A stretch of 47,907 nucleotides of DNA. It comes from Capillimicrobium sp035565675 (GTDB taxonomy: Bacteria > Actinomycetota > Thermoleophilia > Solirubrobacterales > Solirubrobacteraceae). Each line of letters starts with the position of its first letter. The stretch's first letter is position 1. Below are positions 25,425 to 33,007 of this stretch, piece after piece. Under the pieces are notes generated by a model, which was not told the DNA's origin, ran no database searches, and worked only from the letters and a program-made list of their open reading frames with translations. The translations under genes were made by a program, and so were the position numbers. Location: NCBI GenBank assembly GCA_035565675.1, contig DATMSA010000020.1, positions 1 to 47,907 of the forward strand, given 5' to 3'.

Positions 25425-26384
25425 ATGGAACCGCATTCGAAAACTCAGACGCCGTGGCGCGGCGTCCTTGCCGGGCTGGTGGCCGCCTGCCTCCTGTGCG
25501 CCCCTGCCTCGGCGGCGCCGGTGCACTCGGGCAGCCTCGCCTGCCTCGACGCGCCAACGATCACGCAGCTCAAGCGAGACCCCGACCACGCCTTCCCCAG
25601 CCTCTACGCCTCCTGCTCGCCGCAGCTGCGCGATCTGCTCGGCCCCGAGTTCGCCGATCTGAGCGACAGCGCGCTGCGGTTCGTGTTGGGTGCGGTCGCC
25701 GCCCACAGCATGAGCATCTACGGCGCGAGCACCGTCTACGACCTGCGCTCGCTCTCGACGCTACCCATGCTGGACTGCGCCGGGTACGCCGCGCTCGCCT
25801 GGCACCTCGCGCGGGTGGCCGGCGCCGACGTCCGCCACGCCGTGGTCGTCGGATGGGACGGCTCGCCGGTCGGCAACCATGCGCAGCTGCTGTACGACGA
25901 GCCGGGAAACGACCTCGTGCTCGACCCGACCGTCGGGGTCGTCGCCCGCGCGTCGCTTGCCGGAGTGCTCGCGGGGCATCCCGTCGCCGCGGAGCGGATG
26001 TTCCTGTTCGAGCGCGCGCCGACGCCGATCCCGCTCGACGAGCTGCGCGACATGGTCACCAGGTCGCTCTTCCTGGGCCAGTTCGGGCCGGGGTCGCTCA
26101 CGTACGAGCAGCCCTATCCGCCCGGGCAGGGCGGCAAGTACCGGCTGGCGGCCGACCGTCTCGAGGCCGCTGACGAGCTCGCCCGCCGGCCGCCGGAGGC
26201 GATCGAGGTGCCGGCGCCGCCACCGCCGCCGGAGGAGCCGCCCGAGACCGAGGCGGTCGCGGCGCGGGCGCGCACCGGACCGAGCTCGAGCCTCCGCAGG
26301 CTCAAGCGTCACCGCAAGCCGCGGCGGACCGACCGCCGAGACGGGCACCCGCGCGGGACCGGACGGCGAGGAGCGCGTCGCTGA
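25425..26384 (+). CDS. Secreted transglutaminase-like cysteine protein
   Basis: A 319-residue product with a signal peptide (residues about 1-31, GVLAGLVAACLLCAPASAAP). A transglutaminase-type catalytic triad can be read in order: C118 in MLDCAGYAALAWHLA, H152 in GNHAQLLYDE and D167 in LVLDPTVGVV. This is the layout of bacterial transglutaminase-like peptidases. The last 90 residues are a proline-rich linker (VPAPPPPPEEPPE) and a very basic tail (RRLKRHRKPRRTDRR), which might bind teichoic acid, DNA or the wall; that is inference. ATG at 25425 gives the signal peptide directly. It is divergent from recC and followed by a strong terminator. Confidence 0.7.
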   Translation: MEPHSKTQTPWRGVLAGLVAACLLCAPASAAPVHSGSLACLDAPTITQLKRDPDHAFPSLYASCSPQLRDLLGPEFADLSDSALRFVLGAVAAHSMSIYGASTVYDLRSLSTLPMLDCAGYAALAWHLARVAGADVRHAVVVGWDGSPVGNHAQLLYDEPGNDLVLDPTVGVVARASLAGVLAGHPVAAERMFLFERAPTPIPLDELRDMVTRSLFLGQFGPGSLTYEQPYPPGQGGKYRLAADRLEAADELARRPPEAIEVPAPPPPPEEPPETEAVAARARTGPSSSLRRLKRHRKPRRTDRRDGHPRGTGRRGARR

Positions 26385-26391
26385 GGCCGAC

Positions 26392-26421
26392 GGGCCGCCC
26401 GGGTTCTCACCCGGGCGGCCC
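26392..26421. terminator. Perfect 13-bp hairpin between converging genes
   Basis: The 13-bp arm at 26392-26404, a TCTC loop and its exact complement at 26409-26421 form a very stable stem. It lies 8 bp after the transglutaminase-like gene and 30 bp before the end of the opposite gene, so it probably serves both. Confidence 0.8.
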
Positions 26422-26450
26422 GCTCCAGTCGGCAGGTGGGCGGCCGCCGG

Positions 26451-27413
26451 TCAGTCGCAGGCGGTCACGCGCACGTGCGCGCGCGAGACGCCGGCGTCGT
26501 TGCGCGACGTGGCGACGACCGTCGGCTTCTTCTCGAGCTGGCCGGGCTTCACGGTGACCTTCACGTCGGCGTCGGTCGTCTGGGCGACGCGGCGGCCGCC
26601 GACGAAGACGCGGGTCAGCGCGGTGTCGCCGTCGACGTGGACGCGCAGGGTCGTGCGCCGGTCGATGCAGCCGCGCGGGGCGCCGCTGATCCGCGTCTTG
26701 GGCTTGCGCATCACCTGGTAGGTGTTGAGCAGCTCGTCGTTGACGACCGACGTCATGCCCTCCGCCGTCATCGTCAGCGTGTGCCGCAGCCGGCGGGTCT
26801 CGAAGCGCCAGCCCTCGGGCAGGTTCAGCCGGCTGCCGAGGTCGGCGAGCTGGTCGATCGTCAGGTTCGGGTCGACGATCTGCGCGTAGGACTGCATCAC
26901 GTAGACGGCGCCCGACGGGTCGATGAGCTTGTAGATGAGCTTCCCGCGGTCGTAGGTCCACTGCGTCTCGCGCTGGACGCGGTTGGGCCGGTAGTACTCG
27001 TCGCCGACGGTCGGCTCGCCGAGCTGCGTCGTGAGCCGGGCGACCAGCTTGGCCTCGATGCCGCCGAACGTGAACGTCTCGCCGGCCGCGCTGGAACCGG
27101 CCGCCGCGCTGTGGTCCATGACGAAGTGCCGCGGGCCGTTGAGCTTGGACGCCTGCGACCCGTACTCGGCGTTGACCTGCGCCTCGGTGAGCGCGCTCCA
27201 CAGGTCGGCGGGACAGTCGTTGAGCCCGATCGTGTTGTAGACGGAGCTCGTGACCGTCGTGCCCTGGACGACCACCGGGATGATCTCGCAGTAGCGCGCG
27301 TCGCGCATCTCCGGCCCGTCCGCGTGGTCCTGAGCCCCCGCGGCGCCGGCCGTCGCCAGCAGCGCGGCGATCGCGGCCGCAGCCGTCCTCATGCCCGCCC
27401 GCACCGTCGCCAT
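26451..27413 (-). CDS. Conserved secreted protein of unknown function
   Basis: A 320-residue product with a signal peptide (TAAAAIAALLATAGAAGAQD). The first mature domain holds RYCEIIPVVV and NTIGLNDCPADLW, a cysteine-containing pattern I know from uncharacterised secreted proteins, with FVMDHS further on. The middle (QTQWTYDRGKLIYKLIDPSG) and the C-terminal 80 residues (TLRVHVDGDTALTRVFVGGRRVAQ) look like beta-sandwich modules; the latter resembles Ig-like repeats common in secreted actinobacterial proteins. ATG at 27413 has GGAGG upstream. No enzyme motif is convincing. Confidence 0.75.
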   Translation of the reverse strand: MATVRAGMRTAAAAIAALLATAGAAGAQDHADGPEMRDARYCEIIPVVVQGTTVTSSVYNTIGLNDCPADLWSALTEAQVNAEYGSQASKLNGPRHFVMDHSAAAGSSAAGETFTFGGIEAKLVARLTTQLGEPTVGDEYYRPNRVQRETQWTYDRGKLIYKLIDPSGAVYVMQSYAQIVDPNLTIDQLADLGSRLNLPEGWRFETRRLRHTLTMTAEGMTSVVNDELLNTYQVMRKPKTRISGAPRGCIDRRTTLRVHVDGDTALTRVFVGGRRVAQTTDADVKVTVKPGQLEKKPTVVATSRNDAGVSRAHVRVTACD

Positions 27414-27511
27414 CGCCTCCACCTCCGTGCTGGTTGCTGACGCTGTGTCAGGAGGACGGTAGCGGATTGGCGACGCGGCGTCATCCCACGAGGACCCGCA
27501 CCGACACCGGG

Positions 27512-27554
27512 GTGGGAGCCATCGTGCAGGCATACCGTGCACAATCGCTCCCGC
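27512..27554. repeat. 43-bp palindromic element, copy 1
   Basis: Arms GTGGGAGC (27512-27519) and GCTCCCGC (27547-27554) flank a 27-bp core. Copy 2 at 27635-27677 has the same length and arms but a different core. The region 27414-27703 holds no gene apart from these elements and a small hairpin, so this is the main content of the gap before tRNA-Thr. Confidence 0.6.
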
Positions 27555-27573
27555 CCAAGGCCCCGTGCCATGA

Positions 27574-27591
27574 GGACGGGTCTGCCCGTCC
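27574..27591. repeat. 7-bp perfect hairpin between the two 43-bp elements
   Basis: GGACGGG (27574-27580), loop TCTG and CCCGTCC (27585-27591) form a short stem. It sits midway between the two palindromic elements and may be part of the same structured unit. Confidence 0.45.
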
Positions 27592-27634
27592 GCATCCGAG
27601 GACCAGTCCGCCGGGGAAGAAGCCGACGCCCGAC

Positions 27635-27677
27635 GTGGGAGCGATCTTCGTCGCTATACGCGGATGAGGGCTCCCAC
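27635..27677. repeat. 43-bp palindromic element, copy 2
   Basis: Arms GTGGGAGC (27635-27642) and GCTCCCAC (27670-27677) are exact complements around a 27-bp core. The core matches copy 1 at about 11 of 27 positions, the common ones including GATC/CATC after the left arm and GC.TA near the centre. Arms conserved, core free to vary: this suggests selection on the hairpin. Confidence 0.6.
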
Positions 27678-27703
27678 CCCCGCGTCGATCCCTTGAACGA
27701 CGA

Positions 27704-27727
27704 AAGCCGCCCGGTTGCGGGCGGCTT
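27704..27727 (-). terminator. Terminator of tRNA-Thr
   Basis: AAGCCGCCCG (27704-27713), loop GTTG and CGGGCGGCTT (27718-27727) give a 10-bp stem ending in T residues on the minus strand, seven bases beyond the tRNA 3' end. It is a standard intrinsic terminator. Confidence 0.85.
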
Positions 27728-27734
27728 CGATGAG

Positions 27735-27807
27735 AGCCGACACCCGGACTCGAACCGGGGACCCCTTCATTACGAGTGAAGTGCTCTACCAGCTGAGCTA
27801 TGTCGGC
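27735..27807 (-). tRNA. tRNA-Thr (anticodon CGU)
   Basis: The minus strand reads GCCGACA (acceptor), then TAGCTCAGCTGGTAGAGCA as the D-arm, an anticodon stem CTTCA/TGAAG around loop CTCGTAA (anticodon CGT, codon ACG), a short variable loop, and CCCGGTTCGAGTCCGGG as the T-arm. The closing TGTCGGC and discriminator base follow. The CCA end is not encoded. Length is 73 nt. A terminator lies just downstream. Confidence 0.96.
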
Positions 27808-27844
27808 GCGCCCGCCATGGTAGCGACGGGTCCGCGCACGCAGA

Positions 27845-27868
27845 AGCGCCGGCCCCCGGGCCGGCGCT
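27845..27868. terminator. Hairpin between tRNA-Thr and the nitrite reductase-like gene
   Basis: AGCGCCGGCC (27845-27854), loop CCCG and GGCCGGCGCT (27859-27868) form a 10-bp stem followed by CCTGTCCT. It lies 150 bp beyond the end of the leftward gene at 28021 and may be its second terminator. Confidence 0.55.
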
Positions 27869-27927
27869 CCTGTCCTGCGTTCGCCTGTCCCAGCAGGCGC
27901 CTCCCCGAACGTCCGCCCCTCCGCCGG

Positions 27928-27956
27928 GCCGGTCCCACGTGAGACGCGGGACCGGC
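27928..27956 (-). terminator. Hairpin downstream of the nitrite reductase-like gene
   Basis: GCCGGTCCC (27928-27936) pairs with GGGACCGGC (27948-27956) around an 11-nt loop, with further partial pairing outside (CCGCC / GGCGG). It lies 65 bp after the stop of the leftward gene. Confidence 0.6.
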
Positions 27957-28020
27957 GGGGCGGTGTGTGGAGCGGCCTCGGACTAGGTCGTGCTCGCCGG
28001 GTCGCTGGGCCGCGCTGCGA

Positions 28021-29265
28021 TCACGAGTGGGCGTCATGGTCGTGCTCGGCGGCCTTGGCGTCGTCGGCGGGAGCCGGGTGCCCGGCCTCGCCGGCGACCG
28101 GCGCGTTCTCGGTCTTCAGGACCCCGTGGGCGCCCTTGACCATGTCGCCGAAGGCGTGGGTCAGGAAGGGGTAGGTGCCCTCCTCGTCGAGCGTGAACTC
28201 GGCGAACCCGCCCTGCGACGGCGCCAGGTTCATCGTCTGGACGTGCTCGGCGACGCCGTTGTCGGAGACGACGCGGTCGAAGACGGTCCCGATGACGTGG
28301 AAGGCGCTCCACTTCGACGGCCCGGTGTTCAGCACGTACAGGCGGATGCGCTCGCCGGCCTTCACGTCGATCGGCTTGGCCGAGTACTGGTCGGCGTAGC
28401 CGTTGAACGCGACGACGTCGGGGGCGATCGCCTGCAGCTTCTCCATGTCGGCGGTCGCGCCGGGCTGGCCGATGTAGTACTCGGCCTGCGTGATCCACAA
28501 CTCACGGTCGACGGGCGGCAGGTCCTTGGGCTTGACGATCATCGCGCCCGACATGCCCGCGCCGACGTGCATCAGGATCGGCGAGGTCGCGCAGTGGTAC
28601 ATGAAGACGCCCGGGTGCTTGGCCTTGAAGCGGATCAGCTTCTCCTCGCCGGGCTTGATGTTCACGTAGTACTCGCCCGGGTTGACCTCGGCGGAGTGGA
28701 AGTCGATGGAGTGCGCCATCGAGACCTTCATCTCCTCCGAGCCGCCGTTCACGAACGTGATGGCGACGTCGTCACCCTCCTCGACCACGATCGGGGGCGA
28801 GGCGGCGGTCCCGCGGAACACCTCGCCGTTCACGGCGTAGGTCCACGCGTTCGTCGGCGCCAGGTCGGGATGGACCTGGACGGTGTGCTCGGCCACGTCG
28901 ACGGTGAACTCCTTCACGTCGCCGGCGGGGACGTCGGGCAGGGTCGGGTCGACCCACTCGAAGGGCTCGTACTCGACGTTCTTGGCGTCGTCGATCGACG
29001 CGGCGGGCAGCAGGCCGCCCGACGCGGGCGCGACGGCGGCGGCCGGGGCGGCGTCGGACGCGGCGGCGACGGCCGGCTCGCTGCTCTGCGAGGACGCGAA
29101 CGACACGACCGCGATGACCACGGCCAGGATCGCCAGCAGGCCGATCAGGCCGACGCCGACGAGCGTCCACTCGCGGCGGGGATCGTCCCCGTCGCCCTTC
29201 TTGAAGATGTTGGCCAGCGGCCGCCGGGGCGGGGCCTGGTCGTTGTGCTGATAGATGGTGCTCAT
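28021..29265 (-). CDS. Membrane-anchored copper nitrite reductase-like protein
   Basis: A 414-residue two-cupredoxin protein. All ligands of copper nitrite reductase can be placed: type 1 copper H185, C225, H233, M238 (MAHSIDFH, YHCATSPILMHVGAGM); type 2 copper H190, H224, H370 (FLTHAFG); catalytic D188 and H323 (WSAFHVIG). Residues 33-57 form one membrane helix after a cytoplasmic basic start, so the enzyme would sit on the outside, tethered by an Ala/Pro-rich linker. The C-terminus is His/Asp-rich (AEHDHDAHS). It would reduce nitrite to NO, though related oxidases cannot be excluded. ATG at 29265 has AGGAG upstream. It is divergent from a LysR gene. Confidence 0.86.
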   Translation of the reverse strand: MSTIYQHNDQAPPRRPLANIFKKGDGDDPRREWTLVGVGLIGLLAILAVVIAVVSFASSQSSEPAVAAASDAAPAAAVAPASGGLLPAASIDDAKNVEYEPFEWVDPTLPDVPAGDVKEFTVDVAEHTVQVHPDLAPTNAWTYAVNGEVFRGTAASPPIVVEEGDDVAITFVNGGSEEMKVSMAHSIDFHSAEVNPGEYYVNIKPGEEKLIRFKAKHPGVFMYHCATSPILMHVGAGMSGAMIVKPKDLPPVDRELWITQAEYYIGQPGATADMEKLQAIAPDVVAFNGYADQYSAKPIDVKAGERIRLYVLNTGPSKWSAFHVIGTVFDRVVSDNGVAEHVQTMNLAPSQGGFAEFTLDEEGTYPFLTHAFGDMVKGAHGVLKTENAPVAGEAGHPAPADDAKAAEHDHDAHS

Positions 29266-29354
29266 GGTTGATCTCCTGGGATAGATCCGGAACAACGCTT
29301 GGCCTCATCTTCGGCGCGCACGGGGCTCACGAGGGCGAAAAGGGCCGAAAAGTG

Positions 29355-29408
29355 ATGCAGAACGGCCACGACCTGCATAACATCCGGTTATGGGTCAGTA
29401 GTTGACCC
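29355..29408. promoter_or_regulatory. Stacked palindromes in the nirK-like/lysR divergent region
   Basis: Three inverted repeats overlap or abut: ATGCAG/CTGCAT (29355-29360, 29373-29378), CATAAC-N5-GTTATG (29376-29392) and GGGTCA-N5-TGACCC (29392-29408). The last two share the same 6-5-6 layout. They lie between the divergent starts at 29265 and 29439, where a LysR regulator usually binds to control itself and its neighbour. Confidence 0.65.
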
Positions 29409-29438
29409 GGACTCCGACCGGCCACGAGCCTCGGCACT

Positions 29439-30365
29439 GTGCCGCAACCCCCCGCCCGCAGCCCCGACCTGACCGACCTGCGCAGCCTCGTCGCCGCCGC
29501 CGACTCGGGCACGCTCGGCCGCGCGGCGCTGCGCCTGCACATCTCCCAGCCCGCCCTGAGCAAGCGGCTGCAGGCGCTCGAGCAGACGGTCGGCGTCCAG
29601 CTCATGGAGCGCTCGCAGCGCGGCGTGACGCTGACCCCCGCCGGCCGGCGCCTGTACGAGCAGGCCCGCCCGCTGCTGGCCCAGATGGAGCTGCTCGACC
29701 TCCTGGTCGCCGACCTGCGCAGCGCGGTCTCCCCCGTGCGCCTGGCCGCCAGCCACTCGGCCAGCGAGGCGTTCGTCACCGACGCGCTGCCCACCGCCGG
29801 CGAGGACGACCCGCTCGCCGTCGAGCTCGTCATCGCCAACAGCCACGTCGTGCGCAACCACGTCGCCGACGGCCGCGCCGACCTCGGCGTCGCGCCCGCG
29901 CGCCCCGGCGCGACGCCCCATCCCGGCGTGCGCCGCCAGGCGCTCGTCGACGACGAGATCGTCTGCGCCGTCCCCCACAGCCACCCGTGGGCGCAGCGCC
30001 GCCGCATCCGCCAGGCCGAGTTCGTGCGCACCCCGATGGTCGTGCGCGACCCGACGTCGAACGCCCGCTGGACCGTCGACGCGGTCCTGCGCCGCCACGG
30101 CCTGGAGCTGGCGCCGCCCGCCGCGCAGGTCTCCACCCCCCACGCCGCCCAGCGCGAGGCGATCGCGCGCGGCGCCCCCGTGCTGCTCTCCCGCTACGTC
30201 ATCGACCACCGCTTCTTCGCCGAGATCGAGGTCGACGGGCTGTCGTTCCCGCGGCGCTACGAGCTCGTGCTGCCGCCCACGGGCGAGCCGCCCGCCGCGG
30301 TGCGCGCGCTCATCACCCGGCTCGAGGACGCGGTCGCCAAGATGCAGGCGCAGGACCGCACATGA
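29439..30365 (+). CDS. LysR-family transcriptional regulator
   Basis: A 308-residue protein with the LysR N-terminal winged helix (DLRSLVAAADSGTLGRAALRL, then ISQPALSKRLQALEQTVGVQL, then RGVTLTPAGRRL) and a periplasmic-binding-type effector domain from about residue 90. Its closest well-known pattern is that of regulators of small-acid metabolism, but the effector cannot be named. It is divergent from the copper nitrite reductase-like gene and is its likely regulator. GTG at 29439 is the first start, with no clear ribosome binding site. Its TGA overlaps the ATG of the next gene, so the two are co-translated. Confidence 0.92.
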   Translation: MPQPPARSPDLTDLRSLVAAADSGTLGRAALRLHISQPALSKRLQALEQTVGVQLMERSQRGVTLTPAGRRLYEQARPLLAQMELLDLLVADLRSAVSPVRLAASHSASEAFVTDALPTAGEDDPLAVELVIANSHVVRNHVADGRADLGVAPARPGATPHPGVRRQALVDDEIVCAVPHSHPWAQRRRIRQAEFVRTPMVVRDPTSNARWTVDAVLRRHGLELAPPAAQVSTPHAAQREAIARGAPVLLSRYVIDHRFFAEIEVDGLSFPRRYELVLPPTGEPPAAVRALITRLEDAVAKMQAQDRT

Positions 30366-30814
30366 CGACGACCCCGACGCTCTACACGATCGGCTACGAG
30401 CGGCTGATGCCGCTCGAGCTCGCCGCCGAGCTGCGCCACGCCGGCGTGCAGCGCGTCATCGACGTGCGCTTCCGCCCGCAGTCGCGCCGCGCCGGCATGT
30501 CCAAGACGCGCCTGGGCGAGCTGCTGCGCGACCACGGCATCCTCTACGAGCACCGGCGCGAGCTGGGCACCCCGCCGCACATCCGCCCGCTGTTCCATCG
30601 CGGCGACCCCGCGGAGGCCCGCGCCGCCTACCGCGCCCACGTGGACGCCGAGTCGCCCGACGCCCTGGACCGGCTCGCCGGCGAGCTCGCCAACCCTGCC
30701 ACGCCCGCGACCGCCCTGCTCTGCCTGGAGGCCGAGCCCGCCGGCTGCCACCGGCGGGTGATCGCCGAGGCGGTGGCCGAGCGGCTGCCCGGCCTCGCGG
30801 TCGTCGACCTCTGA
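30362..30814 (+). CDS. DUF488 family protein
   Basis: A 150-residue protein with the DUF488 pattern: TIGYERLMPLELAAELRHAG, VIDVRFRPQSRRAGMSKTRL, and near the end LLCLEAEPAGCHRRVIAEAV, with the conserved cysteine and histidine. The biochemical role of the family is not established; members are small, soluble and often near redox or regulatory genes. ATG at 30362 overlaps the LysR stop (ATGA), so it may share that gene's control. The C-terminus is complete. Confidence 0.88.
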   Translation: MTTTPTLYTIGYERLMPLELAAELRHAGVQRVIDVRFRPQSRRAGMSKTRLGELLRDHGILYEHRRELGTPPHIRPLFHRGDPAEARAAYRAHVDAESPDALDRLAGELANPATPATALLCLEAEPAGCHRRVIAEAVAERLPGLAVVDL

Positions 30815-30869
30815 CCGCGGCGAGAGCGGCGACGCGACGGGTTGCGCCGGCGCCGCACAGTCGCGGCGC

Positions 30870-30888
30870 GGCCGGCCGATGACCGGCC
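30870..30888 (+). terminator. Possible hairpin after the lysR-DUF488 operon
   Basis: GGCCGG (30870-30875) and CCGGCC (30883-30888) form a short GC stem 56 bp after the DUF488 stop. It is weak compared with the other hairpins in the window. Confidence 0.4.
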
Positions 30889-30918
30889 AACCCTGTCCTC
30901 GCCTCATCGAAGGAACCC

Positions 30919-32134
30919 ATGCCCCGTTCCCACAGGCCGACCGCGAGCTGACGATCCTGCCGGAGCTCAGCGCCAGCCCGCGGCTGGAGCGCTTCGTGAG
31001 GCAGGTCTCGGACCCGACGTCGCCGCGCTACCGCCAGTACCGCACGGTCAACCGGCTCGTGAAGCGCTTCGGGCCGTCGCGGCAGATCAAGCGCCAGACG
31101 CGGCGCTTCGCCGCCGACCGGGGGCTGAGCGCCCGCATCGACGCGACGGGCATGTTCGCGACCGTCACCGGCGCGCCCGCGGACGTCCGCGCCGCCTTCC
31201 CGCCCGCCGCGAGCGCCCGCGCGGCGACGAGCACCCGCTACCGGCCCACCGTCCCCGCCGAGCTCGCGCCCGGCGTGGCCGGCGCGACCACCCTCGCCGA
31301 CCTGCCGACCGTGACGCGACAGGCGCCGCTGAACCCCGCCGCCAGCCAGTCGGCGGCCGCCCGCACGGGCTCGCCCGCCGGCTGCGACGCCGGCCGGTTC
31401 GCCAGCACGAACGGGCAGACCGCGGGCTTCACGCCCAACCAGTACCTCGGCGCCTACGGCCACGCCGCCCTGCACGCGCGCGGCCTCACCGGTCGCGGCG
31501 TGCGCATGGCGCTCATCGAGATCGACGGGTTCGACCCGGACGACGTCGCCACCTTCGCCGCGTGCTTCGGCACGACGGTCCCGCCGATCACCACCTACCC
31601 CGTCGGGATCCCGGAGGCCCTCGAGCCGGGCGCCGAGACCACGCTCGACCTGGAGGTCCTGGCGGCCGCCGCCCCGGGCCTGGAGGCCATCGACGTCTAC
31701 GAGAGCGCCAGCTCCTGGCGCCGGAGTGCGCCGAGACGCTCGACCCGCGCGGGCTCGGCGGCTGGATCACGGTCGGCGGCACGTCGGCCGCCGCGCCGCT
31801 CGTCGCCGCCGGCGTCGCGCTGGCCAACGAGGCGGCCGCGCGCCGCGGGCAGCCGCCGCTGGGCATGCTCAACCCGCTCATCTACGAGATCGGGCGGTCC
31901 AAGGCGGGCGCCCAGGTCATCCGCGACGTGACCGAGGGCAGCAACGACGTCGGGACCGCGATCCAGGCACCGGTCTCGGACGGCCAGCCGCTGGGCTGCT
32001 GCTCGGCCGTGCCGGGCTACGACCTGGCGTCGGGCTGGGGCTCGCTGTCGATCCCGCGCTTCAACGACGCGGCGCTCGGCTACGGCGGGCGCGCCGCGTC
32101 TGTCAGGCTGCGCGCCGATGCCCGACGCCCCTGA
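30919..32134 (+). pseudogene. Decayed S53 (sedolisin/kumamolisin-type) peptidase gene
   Basis: ATG at 30919 has a good ribosome binding site (GAAGGA, 30909-30914) but the frame MPRSHRPTAS stops at 30951, so the rest of the signal peptide is lost. Another frame then gives a sedolisin propeptide (LTILPELSASPRLERFVRQV, VTGAPADVRAAFP) and the start of the catalytic domain with the Glu/Asp motif ETTLDLEVLAAAAPG. At about 31715-31730 the frame changes again and some 100 or more residues, including the GDSG-like oxyanion Asp region, are missing before GGWITVGGTSAAAPLVAAG, which carries the catalytic Ser. The end overlaps the PHP gene. At least two deletions or frameshifts make it nonfunctional as read. 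Confidence 0.75.
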
Positions 32135-32993
32135 CTTCGACCTCCAGTCGCACTCCATCCACTCCGACGGCGACCTGCCCCCCATGCAGGTCGTCGCCCT
32201 GGCCGCCGCCGCCGGGGTGCAGCTCCTCGCCCTCTCCGACCACGACACCGTGGCCGGGGTGGACGAGGCGCTCGCCGCGGCGCAGCGGCACGGGATCGGG
32301 CTCGTGCCCGCCGTCGAGATCTCCGCGCCCGACGGCGCGCATCCCGACATCCACGTGCTCGGCTACGGGATCGACCACCACGACGAGGCGCTCCTGGAGC
32401 GCCTGGCCGCCTACCGGGCCGACCGCGACGGGCGCGCCGACCGGATGATCGCGAAGCTCCGCGAGCTCGGGTTCGAGCTCGAGGAGTCGCGGATCCGCGA
32501 GCGCACCGCGCAGGGCAAGCCGGTCGGGCGGCCGCACATCGCCGCCGCCGTGTTCGGCCACCCGGCCAACCGCGCGCGCCTGGAGGAGGAGGGGCTGCAC
32601 GACCCGCCCGCCGTGCTCGTCGCCTACCTGATCGAGGGCGCGCCCGCGTTCTCCGGGCGCACGATCCCGACCGTCGAGGACGCGATCGGCGTCATCCACG
32701 CGGCCGGCGGCGTCGCGATCTGGGCCCACCCGTTCTGGGACGTCAAGGACCCCGACGAGGTGCTGGCGACGATCGACCGCTACGTCGGCTACGGCCTGGA
32801 CGGGATCGAGGCCTTCTACATCACGCACACCCCCGACCAGACGCGGCTGCTGGCCGACCGCGCCGAGGAGCTGGACCTGCTGACGACCGGGTCGGCCGAC
32901 TTCCACGGGCCCGAGCACCGCCACTTCAAGCAGTTCCGGGCGTTCGACCTGGCCGGAAGGATCCCCCGGCTGGGCCCGATCGACCCCCGATAG
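32118..32993 (+). CDS. PHP-domain phosphoesterase
   Basis: A 291-residue PHP protein of the YciV/RNase AM kind: FDLQSHSIHSDGD at the start, LLALSDHDTVAGVDEALAAA, VPAVEISA, AIWAHPFWDV, and TTGSADFHG near the end, which supply the metal-binding His and Asp residues. The first metal His of the usual DLHCHS motif is Gln here (Q10). Family members hydrolyse 3',5'-bisphosphate nucleotides or trim RNA 5' ends. ATG at 32118 lies inside the tail of the peptidase pseudogene. The uppP gene follows after 14 bp on the same strand. Confidence 0.9.
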   Translation: MPDAPDFDLQSHSIHSDGDLPPMQVVALAAAAGVQLLALSDHDTVAGVDEALAAAQRHGIGLVPAVEISAPDGAHPDIHVLGYGIDHHDEALLERLAAYRADRDGRADRMIAKLRELGFELEESRIRERTAQGKPVGRPHIAAAVFGHPANRARLEEEGLHDPPAVLVAYLIEGAPAFSGRTIPTVEDAIGVIHAAGGVAIWAHPFWDVKDPDEVLATIDRYVGYGLDGIEAFYITHTPDQTRLLADRAEELDLLTTGSADFHGPEHRHFKQFRAFDLAGRIPRLGPIDPR

Positions 32994-33007
32994 CCTCAGC
33001 GCCCGTC

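Noticed and set aside
18561..25706. A single 2381-codon frame including recB
   Set aside because: Only the last 1107 codons resemble a protein family; the first part overlaps recC in another frame and is a shadow.
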